The notes under the pieces were generated by a model that was not told the origin of the DNA, made no database searches, and worked only from the letters and a program-made list of their open reading frames with translations. Below are positions 14,172 to 22,450 of a stretch of DNA of 64,000 bases, in pieces. Source of the DNA: Verrucomicrobiales bacterium (GTDB taxonomy: Bacteria; Verrucomicrobiota; Verrucomicrobiia; Limisphaerales; J093); contig JACKPV010000023.1 in NCBI GenBank assembly GCA_024233305.1, positions 248,001-312,000 on the forward strand, given 5' to 3'. Position 1 is the stretch's first letter. The number at the start of each line of letters is the position of its first letter. The position numbers were made by a program, and so were the translations under genes.

Positions 14172-15677
14172 ATGTCCATCTTTGCCTGTCATTTCGCCCG
14201 CTGCCTGCTGGTCGCCGGCGCCGCCTTTGCGCTCCTCAATCCCTCTCCCGGCCATGCTGCCGACCGGCCGAACATCCTCTTTTTTCTGGTCGACGACATG
14301 GGCTGGCAGGAGACCTCTGTGCCCTTCCACCGGGAGGTGACGGCGTTGAACCGGCGGTATCAGACGCCGAACATGGAACGGCTCGCGGCGCAGGGCATGA
14401 AGTTCACCCAGGCCTACGCATCGGCGGTGTGTTCCCCGACGCGGGTGAGCGGGTTGACGGGCATGAATGCCGCGCGGCACAACGTGACCAACTGGACGCT
14501 GCGCCGGAACGTCTCGCCGGATCCGCGCCGTCCCGACCTCGAACCGCCTGCGTGGAACGTGAACGGCCTGAGCCCCGTGCCGGGCATCGAGCGCACGGTG
14601 GTCGTCACGCCACTGCCCAAGCTCCTGCGCGAGGCCGGTTACCGGACCATTCACGTGGGCAAGGCCCACTTCGGCGCGCAGGGCACACCCGGTGAGGAAC
14701 CGTTGAACCTCGGTTTCGACGTCAACGTAGCCGGACACGCCGCCGGCGGCCCCGGCAGCTATCACGGGCAGCACGACTTCAGCGCGGCTTGGCGCAACGG
14801 CGACCGTATTTGGGATGTGCCCGGTCTCGAGGCCTACCACGGGCAGGATATCAACCTCACGGAAGCCCTGACCCGCGAGGCCGTGAAACATGTGGAAGCG
14901 ACCGTTGCCGAAGGGAAGCCCTTCTATCTCTACATGTCGCATTACGCCATCCACGCCCCGTGGGAGAAGGACGATCGGTTCTACCAGAAATACCGCGACG
15001 CCGGGCTCAACGAGTTCCGGGCGACCTACGCATCGATGGTCGAGAGCATGGACAAGTCGCTTGGCGACCTGATGGGAACGCTGAACCGTTTGGGGGTGGC
15101 CGGCAATACGGTGTTGGTGTTTGCCAGCGACAACGGCTCACCCAGCCAGGCGGATCGCAACCTGCCTCTGCGCGGTCACAAGCTGACGCCCTACGAGGGC
15201 GGCGTTCGCGTGCCGATGCTGGTCCGCTGGCCCGGGGTGGTGGCGCCGGGCACGATTTGCCGGACGCCGGTGATCATCGAGGACGTCTTTCCCACCTTGC
15301 TCGAAATTGCCGGGGTCGATCCGACGGGGCGGACGGTGCAGACCGTGGATGGTGTGAGCTTCGTGCCGCTGTTGAAGGGAGAGTTGCCGGCCGCGCCGGA
15401 CCGTTCCTTCGTCTGGCACTTCCCGCATACGTATGATCAACCAGCCTACAGCGCCCTGCGCCGGGGAAACTGGAAGTTGATCTACCATCACCGGGACGAG
15501 CGCCTTGAACTCTTCGATCTCGAAGCGGACATCGGCGAGGAACACGACCTGGCCGCGGCCGATCCGGCGGTCACGCGGAACCTGGCGACCGAGCTGGCGC
15601 GGTTGCTGAAGGACCGCGGGGCGTTGATGCCCCGGCTGCTCCGCGAAGAACGACTCGTGCGTTACCCGGGGGAATAG
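14172..15677 (+). CDS. Secreted type I sulfatase
   Basis: The 501-aa protein has a signal peptide (cleaved near GHAADRPN). The sulfatase core follows: NILFFLVDDMGW with the metal-binding DD at 41-42, the formylglycine site C87 in CSPTR, GKAHFG, HYAIHAPW and the second metal site ASDNGSP. It removes sulfate esters, probably from sulfated polysaccharides or glycosaminoglycans. It requires a formylglycine-generating enzyme or anSME, not seen in this window. The start is chosen at the ATG that opens the signal peptide; the longer frame runs through the REP palindrome. Confidence 0.93.
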   Translation: MSIFACHFARCLLVAGAAFALLNPSPGHAADRPNILFFLVDDMGWQETSVPFHREVTALNRRYQTPNMERLAAQGMKFTQAYASAVCSPTRVSGLTGMNAARHNVTNWTLRRNVSPDPRRPDLEPPAWNVNGLSPVPGIERTVVVTPLPKLLREAGYRTIHVGKAHFGAQGTPGEEPLNLGFDVNVAGHAAGGPGSYHGQHDFSAAWRNGDRIWDVPGLEAYHGQDINLTEALTREAVKHVEATVAEGKPFYLYMSHYAIHAPWEKDDRFYQKYRDAGLNEFRATYASMVESMDKSLGDLMGTLNRLGVAGNTVLVFASDNGSPSQADRNLPLRGHKLTPYEGGVRVPMLVRWPGVVAPGTICRTPVIIEDVFPTLLEIAGVDPTGRTVQTVDGVSFVPLLKGELPAAPDRSFVWHFPHTYDQPAYSALRRGNWKLIYHHRDERLELFDLEADIGEEHDLAAADPAVTRNLATELARLLKDRGALMPRLLREERLVRYPGE

Positions 15678-15687
15678 ATGACTGTTG

Positions 15688-15836
15688 GCCGCGGACGCCG
15701 AGTCGGCGCCGAAATCCATCGACTTCGGCGGTCCCACAGGTTCCGACCGCAGGCACCTTCGGCTGAATCGTTCCGTCCCGGTGGCACTCCGCCGTACCCC
15801 CGGTGAAGCATGCGCCGACTCGACGTCGACGGCTAC
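15688..15836. repeat. Decayed copy of the GCCGACGT palindromic repeat
   Basis: The right arm AAGCATGCGCCGACTCGACG (15806 onward, running to 15836) matches the right inner arm of MITE copy 2 (27231-27260) with about three mismatches in 31. The left arm GCCGAGTCGGCG near 15700 is weaker. The outer ends of the element are not visible. Confidence 0.5.
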
Positions 15837-15857
15837 GACTGGGCCGGGCCTTCCGGT

Positions 15858-16397
15858 TCAGACGAAGCGCGGGCGGCGTCGGGCGGCTTCCTGAACCAGT
15901 TCGAGGATCCGGGCGTCGTTGTTGTTCGCGGCCCAGACGGCGCGGAGGAACTCGACCGCATCCAGGTTCACGCTCCGCAGGAACTGCCGGTCTCCGCCAC
16001 ATGCGTACATCAAGTCCGGCGGCAGTGTGCCGCGTAGCTTGGCGCGCGCCTTGGCGATGATGCGCGGCAACCAGCGAAACCCGCCAAGCTCGGCGTCGCG
16101 GGCGGGGAATGACTCGCCCGGCTGACGGCGGTCGTCGGGCTTTCCGGCCTGCTCGGTCATGAAGTAATTGCGCCGGATCGCCGCGATGCGCACGGCGGTT
16201 TCGGGCGTCGGTTCGCCCCATTCACACCAGTCTTCGACGAAGTCGTACAACTCCTGCGGGGTGCAGCCGATGTCGCGCAGGAACCGGACTTCATCGGGAG
16301 AGAACAAGACATCCGGGCCGCGCACGTTGGCGCGGTAATTGACCACCGCCAGTTCATGGATGCGGCGGAAACGGGCTTCCCAGTCCACGGTCAGCAT
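15858..16397 (-). CDS. DUF5069 domain protein
   Basis: A 179-aa soluble protein. The C-terminal half carries the DUF5069 pattern: ELGGFRWLPRIIAKARAKL, then LPPDLMYACGGDRQFL and AVWAANNNDARIL. No activity is known for the family. The start MLTVDWEARF (16397) is preferred over the ATG seven codons upstream because the extra residues are unsupported. It lies alone between two genes of opposite strand. Confidence 0.75.
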   Translation of the reverse strand: MLTVDWEARFRRIHELAVVNYRANVRGPDVLFSPDEVRFLRDIGCTPQELYDFVEDWCEWGEPTPETAVRIAAIRRNYFMTEQAGKPDDRRQPGESFPARDAELGGFRWLPRIIAKARAKLRGTLPPDLMYACGGDRQFLRSVNLDAVEFLRAVWAANNNDARILELVQEAARRRPRFV

Positions 16398-16537
16398 GGC
16401 GGTCAGACTAGCAGCCACCCCGACGGGGCGAAAGTGAACTTCGACCAGCCGGCGAGATTTGGGTCGGAAGCCGCGCCCGTCCGGGAGGGCGCGAAGTCGA
16501 CCTACCCTTTTCCGCGGCTTCGGCGTAGGCTCATCGC

Positions 16538-17290
16538 GTGTCCGACAGTCTGGTGGTCAACGAAGTGTATCTGAGCCTGCAAGGGGAAAGCACCCTGGCA
16601 GGGCTGCCCTGCGTCTTCGTGCGGCTGACCGGTTGTCCGTTGCGGTGTTCCTACTGCGACACCGCCTACGCCTTCACCGGCGGACAACGTCGTTCATTCG
16701 ACGAGTTGCTGTCCGAGATCGAGCGGTTGGCGGCGGCTTACGCGAACCCGGAGCTGCCGGCGGGCGCCCTGGCGGATGTCCGGTTGCCGCTGGTCGAATT
16801 GACGGGTGGCGAACCGCTCGCCCAGCCGGCCGCCCCCGCTTTCATGCGCGCCCTCTGCGACCGTGGCTTCACCGTGTTGCTGGAAACCAGCGGTGCGCTG
16901 GACATCGTCCCCGTGGACCGGCGGGTGCGCCGGATCGTAGATGTGAAGTGCCCGAGCAGCGGCGAGGCGGATCGCAACCGCTGGGAGAACCTCGCCGGGC
17001 TGCAACCCACCGACGAGCTGAAGTTCGTCATCGGGACGGCGGAGGATTACGCCTGGGCGAAGGAGGTCCTTCGCGAGCGCGCCCTGGCCGGGCGCTGTCC
17101 GATTCTGTTCTCCTGGGTGAATCCGCTGCTGCCGCCCCAACGCCATTCGAGCCTGAAGCCCGTGCCCCCGGGGCATACCCCGCTCGACCGACTCGACCTG
17201 GTTGGCCGGATCATCGCCGACGCCCTGCCCGTGCGCTTCCAGTTGCAGATGCACAAGGTCATCTGGGCGCCGGACGAACGCGGCGTATGA
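16538..17290 (+). CDS. queE: 7-carboxy-7-deazaguanine synthase
   Basis: A 250-aa radical SAM enzyme that forms the 7-deazaguanine core from carboxytetrahydropterin, for queuosine-modified tRNA. The N-terminus reads VNEVYLSLQGES, which is typical of QueE. The cluster-binding cysteines are C33, C37 and C40 (CPLRCSYC), followed by ELTGGEPLAQ and a C-terminal QMHKVIW. Translation starts at GTG. It is the first gene of a tight run with an aminotransferase, rsmA and a Nudix gene. Other queuosine genes are not in the window. Confidence 0.93.
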   Translation: MSDSLVVNEVYLSLQGESTLAGLPCVFVRLTGCPLRCSYCDTAYAFTGGQRRSFDELLSEIERLAAAYANPELPAGALADVRLPLVELTGGEPLAQPAAPAFMRALCDRGFTVLLETSGALDIVPVDRRVRRIVDVKCPSSGEADRNRWENLAGLQPTDELKFVIGTAEDYAWAKEVLRERALAGRCPILFSWVNPLLPPQRHSSLKPVPPGHTPLDRLDLVGRIIADALPVRFQLQMHKVIWAPDERGV

Positions 17291-17323
17291 CCCACCCCGC
17301 GAACCGCCGCTGATGCCCTTCCG

Positions 17324-18661
17324 GTGAACACCCCGACCCAAGCCGTCCTCGACCGGTTGCGCACTTACGAATCGCGCAACATCACCCACATTGATCCTGA
17401 CGGTTCGTGGCCGATTGTCTGGGACCGGGCGCAGGGCATGCACGTATGGGACGCCGAAGGACGGCGCTATCTTGACCTCACCGCGGCCTTTGGCGTGGCG
17501 GCGGCGGGACATGCGAATCCCCGGGTGGTGCAGGCGGGGCAACGGCAAATGGCGCGGTTGCTGCATGCCATGGGCGATGTGCATCCGCACGCGCTCAAGG
17601 CCGATCTGGCCCGCGAACTCAGCCGGCTGACCTTCGAGCGTTGGACCGGGGAACCGCGGCCGCGAAGGCCCGGAAGTGTCCCGACCGTCCGGGGCAAAAC
17701 CATCTTCTGCAACGCCGGATTCGAGGCGGTTGAAGCGGCGCTCAAGACCGCGCATCTGGCCACCGGACGGGCCGGAGTTGTCGCCTTCGAGGGGGCCTAC
17801 CACGGCCTGGGTTACGGCGCGCTCAATGCAACCCACCGCGACCTTTTCCGTTCTCCGTTCCGGCGCCAACTCCGGGAATTCGCCACGTTCGTTCCATTCC
17901 CCGAATCAGCGAACGAACGTCGCCTGGTGGAAACGGCGATTCAACGGCGGCTGGAACGTGGCCGCACCGGCGCCGTACTGTTCGAGCCGATCCAGGCCCG
18001 GGGCGGCATGCGCCTGCCGGCGCGCGGTTTCCTGCGCGCGTTGCGCCGGTTGTGCGACGCGCACGGCGCGCTGCTGATTGCGGACGAGATTTATACCGGC
18101 TTCGGACGGACAGGCCGCTGGTTCGCCGTTGAGGAGGAAGCGGTCGTGCCCGACCTGATCTGCCTCGGAAAAGCGTTGACCGGTGGATTTCCGCTGTCGG
18201 CCTGCGTGGGACGCGCGGACCTGATGGATGCGGCCTGGCCCGAGTCGGACGGGGAGGCGATCCATACCAGCACCTTTCTCGGGCATCCGGTCGGTTGCGC
18301 GATGGCCCTGGCGCAGCTGCGGGAGATTGCGCAGACGGGATTGGTCGAGCGAAGCGCGCGGATGGGCGCGGCGCTGATCGCGGGACTGCGCCCGCTGCGC
18401 CCGCCCCGTGGCCACCGCCTGCGCCTTCGTGGTCGGGGTTTGATGATCGGGCTTGCGATCGCGCAGCGCGCCGGCGGGCCCGCCACGCAGTTTGCCCTGG
18501 CGGTCGTGAAGCGACTGCTGCAACGGGGCTTCATCATTCTGCCCGAAGGCGCCGCCGCCAACGTGCTCGGGTTCACGCCCCCGTTGATCCTGCGGGAAAC
18601 GGATATTGCCCGCGCCGTCCAGGCGGTGGCGGCCGCGTTCGAGGAGGTTGCCGGCCGATGA
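17324..18661 (+). CDS. Class III PLP-dependent aminotransferase
   Basis: A 445-aa enzyme of the acetylornithine/GABA aminotransferase type. The family motifs are in place: YLDLTAAFGVAAAGH (50-64), the active-site Asp in LLIADEIYTGFGRTG and the PLP lysine K283 in CLGKALTGGFP. It transfers an amino group to a keto acid or aldehyde; the substrate is not clear. It starts at GTG, 33 bases after queE, and its stop overlaps the rsmA start (ATGA), so it is co-transcribed with both. Confidence 0.88.
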   Translation: MNTPTQAVLDRLRTYESRNITHIDPDGSWPIVWDRAQGMHVWDAEGRRYLDLTAAFGVAAAGHANPRVVQAGQRQMARLLHAMGDVHPHALKADLARELSRLTFERWTGEPRPRRPGSVPTVRGKTIFCNAGFEAVEAALKTAHLATGRAGVVAFEGAYHGLGYGALNATHRDLFRSPFRRQLREFATFVPFPESANERRLVETAIQRRLERGRTGAVLFEPIQARGGMRLPARGFLRALRRLCDAHGALLIADEIYTGFGRTGRWFAVEEEAVVPDLICLGKALTGGFPLSACVGRADLMDAAWPESDGEAIHTSTFLGHPVGCAMALAQLREIAQTGLVERSARMGAALIAGLRPLRPPRGHRLRLRGRGLMIGLAIAQRAGGPATQFALAVVKRLLQRGFIILPEGAAANVLGFTPPLILRETDIARAVQAVAAAFEEVAGR

Positions 18662-19500
18662 ATCTCTCCGAACTGCGCGCACTGCTCGAGCAGCACGGCC
18701 TCCAGTTGACGAAATCGCTGGGGCAAAACTTCCTGCATGACGGCAACCAACTCCGCCGCATCGTGGCCCTGGCGGAGGTGCATCCCGGCGACAAGATCCT
18801 GGAGGTCGGCCCCGGCTTGGGCGCGCTGACCAGCCACCTGCTGGCGGCGGGTTGTGAGGTGCTGGCCATCGAAAAGGACACCCGGCTGGCGGCGGTGTTG
18901 CGCGAACGTTGTCAGGGAAAACCGCTCACCATCGAACTGGGCGACGCCGTGCGCGTCTTGCGGGAGCGCCCCCCGGATTGGGCGGGCTGGAAGCTCGTCG
19001 CCAACCTGCCCTACTCGGTGGCCTCGCCGATCCTCGTGGACCTGGCGCTGGCGCCGACCCCCCCGGAGCGGATGGTGGTCACCGTCCAACTCGAAGTGGC
19101 GCGCCGGCTGGCGGCATCGCCCGACACCGCCGACTACGGCCTGCTCAGCCTGCTTGTTCAGGCGCGCTTCCGGCCGGGGGAGTGGTTCCGGATTCCCGAA
19201 CAGTCCTTCTATCCGCCGCCGCGGGTGGTTTCCGCCTGCCTTCGACTGGACCGCCGTTCAAAACCGGTGGTGGCCGAGGCGGTGCTGCCGGTCTATCGCA
19301 AGCTGGTGAAGTGTGCTTTCTCGCAGCGCCGGAAGAAGATGATCAAATTGCTGCGCAACCTATGGCCCCTGCCCGTGCTGGAGGCGTTCTATGCGCGGGA
19401 AGCACTGCGCGAGGACATCCGGGCGGAGAAAGTGACGCTGGACCAGTTCGCCCGGCTCGCCGAGCATCTGGCCGCCACGGAACGTGAAACCGACGCATGA
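18658..19500 (+). CDS. rsmA: 16S rRNA dimethyladenosine transferase
   Basis: The 280-aa protein dimethylates the two adjacent adenosines in the 3' terminal hairpin of 16S rRNA during ribosome assembly. The N-terminus reads LTKSLGQNFLHD, as in KsgA. The SAM-binding motif is LEVGPGLGALT (48-58), and the target-base motif NLPYS lies at 116-120. The C-terminal helical domain holds CAFSQRRKKM. The length is normal. Four-base overlaps join it to the aminotransferase before and the Nudix gene after. Confidence 0.95.
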   Translation: MNLSELRALLEQHGLQLTKSLGQNFLHDGNQLRRIVALAEVHPGDKILEVGPGLGALTSHLLAAGCEVLAIEKDTRLAAVLRERCQGKPLTIELGDAVRVLRERPPDWAGWKLVANLPYSVASPILVDLALAPTPPERMVVTVQLEVARRLAASPDTADYGLLSLLVQARFRPGEWFRIPEQSFYPPPRVVSACLRLDRRSKPVVAEAVLPVYRKLVKCAFSQRRKKMIKLLRNLWPLPVLEAFYAREALREDIRAEKVTLDQFARLAEHLAATERETDA

Positions 19501-20015
19501 GTGACGAGATCTTCGAGATTGTAAACGAGCGCGACGAGGTGATCGGCCAGGCGCCCCGCCGCGAGGTGCATCGCCGGGGCCTGCGTCATCGCGCGGTGCA
19601 TGTGCTGGTATTCAACCGCGCGGGCGAGTTGTTTCTGCAGAAACGCTCGATGCTCAAGGACTGTTTCCCCGGCACGTGGGATTCGTCCGCTTCCGGACAC
19701 CTGGCGGTGGGGGAGACTTACGACGCCTGTGCCCTGCGCGAGGTGGTCGAGGAACTTGGCTGGCACATGGAATCGCCGCGGCGGCTGTTCAAGGTGGACG
19801 CCTGCGAGGCGACCGGACAGGAGTTCGTGTGGGTCTACCGGGTGGAAGGCGAAGGCCCGTTCACACTGCAACCGGAGGAGATCAGCGATGGTGGCTGGTT
19901 CGGTAGGGCCGCCATCGACCAATGGCTGGCCGACCGTCCGCAGGAGTTCGCGCCGGCCTTTCGACTGATTTGGGACCGACTGAATACGCCACCGAAAAGC
20001 GGTGCCGGCAACTGA
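19497..20015 (+). CDS. Nudix hydrolase (YfcD/IPP isomerase-like)
   Basis: The 172-aa protein has a Nudix box at 67-89 (GHLAVGETYDACALREVVEE, then LGW), which binds the metal and a nucleoside diphosphate-linked substrate. The N-terminus, EIVNERDEVIGQAPR...VHRRGLRHRAVHVLVFN, resembles YfcD-type hydrolases and isopentenyl-diphosphate isomerase. The substrate is unknown. It starts by ATGA overlap with rsmA and is the last gene of the operon. Confidence 0.88.
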   Translation: MSDEIFEIVNERDEVIGQAPRREVHRRGLRHRAVHVLVFNRAGELFLQKRSMLKDCFPGTWDSSASGHLAVGETYDACALREVVEELGWHMESPRRLFKVDACEATGQEFVWVYRVEGEGPFTLQPEEISDGGWFGRAAIDQWLADRPQEFAPAFRLIWDRLNTPPKSGAGN

Positions 20016-20188
20016 AGCGCTTCGCGGCAAAGGGGCGCAGCCCGGCTCTTTCGGACCGCGGGACTTATGCCACCGCAATGTTGGCTTCCGGCGGGGGCAG
20101 CAGAATGAACCCCGTGCTCCAGATCCTCAGCCCGTTCGGAGACGGAAACAACCCGAGCTGCGTCCGAAGGCAGGGGCGGCGGAAAAGA

Positions 20189-20223
20189 AGACGGCGCGGC
20201 GAGTTCGTCTCACCGCGCCGTCT
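20189..20223 (-). terminator. Rho-independent terminator of the AT-hook gene
   Basis: On the minus strand an 11-bp perfect stem (AGACGGCGCGG/CCGCGCCGTCT) with a 13-base loop is followed by TTCTTTTCC. It lies 23 bases after the stop of the gene at 20246-20701. Confidence 0.75.
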
Positions 20224-20245
20224 CGTCAAGCTTGGAAGCCGGGGC

Positions 20246-20701
20246 TCAGGCGGGACTGAACTTGCCGTCCTTGTTCTGGAACTGACGCTTCGAGTACAAG
20301 ACCGAGTTCAGTGACGGCATCGGATCCTTGGCGTTGAAGCGATAGCCGTCCTTCTGCACGGCGGCGAGAATCTCCTCTTTCGTCATGGCGCGGGTTTTGG
20401 TCACGGCAATGATGGCTTCGCGCAGCGAAACCCTGTTGCGGATGCGCTTGCCGCCACGGGGTCGCCGGCCGGGTACGGCGACAGCCTCGAGGACGGGCTT
20501 GGGAGCCGGGGCCGCCTTGCTGGAGCCGGGGGGACGTCCGCGCCGGCCCTTGACGGGGGCGGCCGCGGGGGCTGGCGCCGCAACCGAGAGGTTTGCCTGT
20601 CCGAGCACGGACTCGATTTGCGCCAGCCGGCCGAGCAGTTGTTTCTTTTCCTGAACCAGGGCGTCGCGCAACGCCACGAATTCCTTCAAGTTGTCCTTCA
20701 T
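20246..20701 (-). CDS. AT-hook plus HARE/winged-helix-like protein
   Basis: A 151-aa basic protein. The N-terminus is a coiled coil (LKEFVALRDALVQEKKQLLGRLAQIESVL). The middle is Ala/Pro-rich and carries an AT-hook GRRGRPPG. The C-terminus (about 90-151: SLREAIIAVTKTRAMTKEEI, later NSVLYSKRQFQNKDGKF) resembles the HARE-HTH winged-helix domain. It is probably a small DNA-binding or nucleoid protein. The start at MKDNLKEF is chosen because the upstream 24 residues are not plausible. A stem-loop terminator follows. Confidence 0.72.
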   Translation of the reverse strand: MKDNLKEFVALRDALVQEKKQLLGRLAQIESVLGQANLSVAAPAPAAAPVKGRRGRPPGSSKAAPAPKPVLEAVAVPGRRPRGGKRIRNRVSLREAIIAVTKTRAMTKEEILAAVQKDGYRFNAKDPMPSLNSVLYSKRQFQNKDGKFSPA

Positions 20702-20989
20702 CGGGACGAAACTAATTCCCCATACCCTTGTTTGGCAAGTCTCTTTATACACACCCTTCCGGCCCTTGCGCATCCTGCCTTTTTCTGAGCGCGGAATTCA
20801 CTCCGCCAGGGAATGGACTTCCAGCGGGCAGGGGAGATGTGTTCCGCGTTCCTGGGTTCAGGGCTCCTCGGAATCGACAAGGCCCCGGATGCGCATTCTC
20901 ACTTACCGCAGCCCCGACGGAGCAGCATCGTTTCCGCAGCTGATTCGCCGATGCAATTAATGGGGGATGCCACCGCGGTTCGCACCATA

Positions 20990-21181
20990 CTTAGCGGTAA
21001 CCAATCATTCAGCGAACCATGGATGGGCGCGGATCACGCGGATATGGCGCGGCACGGAGGCGTTGGCGGAATGAGTGCGGGAAGACTCCCTGAATGGGGG
21101 CGTTCGAACCCAGGACGGGCGATCCTGGGTTCCCTCAATATCCCCATCAGTGGTGAGTTCTACCACATGGTTACGGCTCAG
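20990..21181. mobile_element. MITE-like element, copy 4 (second subfamily)
   Basis: The ends are CTTAGCGGTAACCA (20990) and ATGGTTACGGCTCAG (to 21181). The interior aligns with 4113-4315 (for example CAGCGAACC, GGATGGGC, TTCCCTCAATATCC, CATCAGTGGTGA), with a 10-base gap. No coding capacity. It lies in the 0.7-kb gap between the AT-hook gene and lpoB; the remainder of 20702-20989 shows nothing recognisable. Confidence 0.7.
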
Positions 21182-21204
21182 GAGTCACCGGGATGGAGGA
21201 CACA

Positions 21205-21273
21205 GCCCCTCACCCGACCGCCGGGCACCCTCTCCCCATCCGATGGTGAGAGGCACGGGGTGAAGGGGCCCCC
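21205..21273. repeat. CCCTCACCC/CCTCTCCCC palindrome (REP-like)
   Basis: A nested inverted repeat. The inner arms are CCTCTCCCCATC and GATGGTGAGAGG; the outer arms are CCCCTCACCCG and CGGGGTGAAGGGG. It resembles widespread intergenic REPs. It lies 130 bases after the end of lpoB (minus strand) and could stop or stabilise that transcript. Confidence 0.55.
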
Positions 21274-21398
21274 CGCGGGCTGCACCGTTACGGGTGGCGA
21301 CGAACCAGTGGGACTCATCCGTGGTCACTCATTTGGAGCGCCACGGAGGGACGATTGCGGTTCGGAGTGCTTTGGGACGGGCCGGAGCGGTCCGGGGA

Positions 21399-21974
21399 CT
21401 AAAACCCGACCGAGGGACGCGAGCCCTGCTTGACGATGATCCGTTCGTCCTCCCAAACGGCGATCCCGTCGAGTGAACTGAGCGCGAGCTGGAAAATGTA
21501 GCTGCTTTGCCGGACCTTTCCGGCCCGGGTCCGATCCTCGATGATTTTTCCGGAGAGGGTATAGTCGGGCCGGCGTTTGGGCGCGCCGCCCAGTTCCGCA
21601 ACGAGAGGATCTTCCACCCCTCCGAAGGCAACGGTGGTGCTGGTTTGCACCTTGCCGGTGCGCAGCAGGGTTACCCGGATCTTCTTGATCAGCATGTCGG
21701 TGTCGAGTTGCTGACCGGTGCTGTTCACGATCCGGCTGATCGCCATGAGCGCCGGTTCGCCGGGCACGCCGCTCTTGAGCAGACCGGGGTTGATGAAGTT
21801 GTCAATGAGCGAGGCGGTCATGGCGTCGGCCGCCTGGGCAAAATCCTGGATGTTGATGCCCTCGACCGTGGTGATGAGTCGGGAACTGTCCGCCTCGACG
21901 TAGCTGGTCTTGGGACTGGCGCAGCCGCCGGCCAGAACGGCAGCGGCAATGACCATCGGTAAAGTCGGTTTCAT
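21399..21974 (-). CDS. LpoB-like penicillin-binding protein activator lipoprotein
   Basis: A 191-aa lipoprotein with the lipobox LAGGCAS at about 15-21. The body (DFAQAADAMTASLIDNFI, later STGQQLDTDMLIKKIRVTLL and DYTLSGKIIEDRT) matches the LpoB family (PF13036). LpoB reaches through the peptidoglycan from the outer membrane and activates PBP1b in enterobacteria. It is the last gene of a three-gene minus-strand operon with a YcfL-like and a COG3014-like gene; lpoB and ycfL are also neighbours in E. coli. Confidence 0.82.
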   Translation of the reverse strand: MKPTLPMVIAAAVLAGGCASPKTSYVEADSSRLITTVEGINIQDFAQAADAMTASLIDNFINPGLLKSGVPGEPALMAISRIVNSTGQQLDTDMLIKKIRVTLLRTGKVQTSTTVAFGGVEDPLVAELGGAPKRRPDYTLSGKIIEDRTRAGKVRQSSYIFQLALSSLDGIAVWEDERIIVKQGSRPSVGF

Positions 21975-22004
21975 AAAAGCAACTGGGAACAGCCCGCGGC
22001 CGGG

Positions 22005-22430
22005 CTACTTGGTGACTGGTTCGAGAAATTTGATGCGGAAATCCTTGGCCCGCGGCGTGGGCGCGGTGGCGGTGATGCTGAGGATCTCTCCGCCCTCGAT
22101 GCTCCGGGGCCGCGCGTTGGCGGTGGGCAGGTCGATGAAGATGCCGTTCTCATCGAACCACTCGACGGAACAGGTGAACGATTTAAGGCTGCGGCTGGTG
22201 TTCTCGACCTCGACCTGGATCTTGAGGAATCCTTCCTGTCCCGCGGCCACATTCAGCCCGATCACCCGGACGGCCTTGCTCAGGCTCCGGTCCTTGACGA
22301 TACGCCGGTCCTCAACCACCTCCCGTTGGGCGGCTGATTCGGACGGCTCGACGGTGTTGACCCGGGTGCTCCGGCAGCCCGCTCCCGTCAGGGAAACGAG
22401 CAGGAGCAGCGCAATGGATTTCGCGATCAT
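22005..22430 (-). CDS. YcfL/DUF1425-like lipoprotein
   Basis: A 141-aa lipoprotein (LTGAGCRST lipobox near residue 19). The body has an immunoglobulin-like pattern, FLKIQVEVENTSRSLKSFTC followed by VEWFDENGIFI, characteristic of DUF1425 (YcfL). No function is established. It lies 30 bases before lpoB and 20 bases after the COG3014-like gene, so all three are probably one transcript acting at the outer membrane. Confidence 0.75.
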   Translation of the reverse strand: MIAKSIALLLLVSLTGAGCRSTRVNTVEPSESAAQREVVEDRRIVKDRSLSKAVRVIGLNVAAGQEGFLKIQVEVENTSRSLKSFTCSVEWFDENGIFIDLPTANARPRSIEGGEILSITATAPTPRAKDFRIKFLEPVTK

Positions 22431-22450
22431 GGTCTTCGTTGCTGCAAATC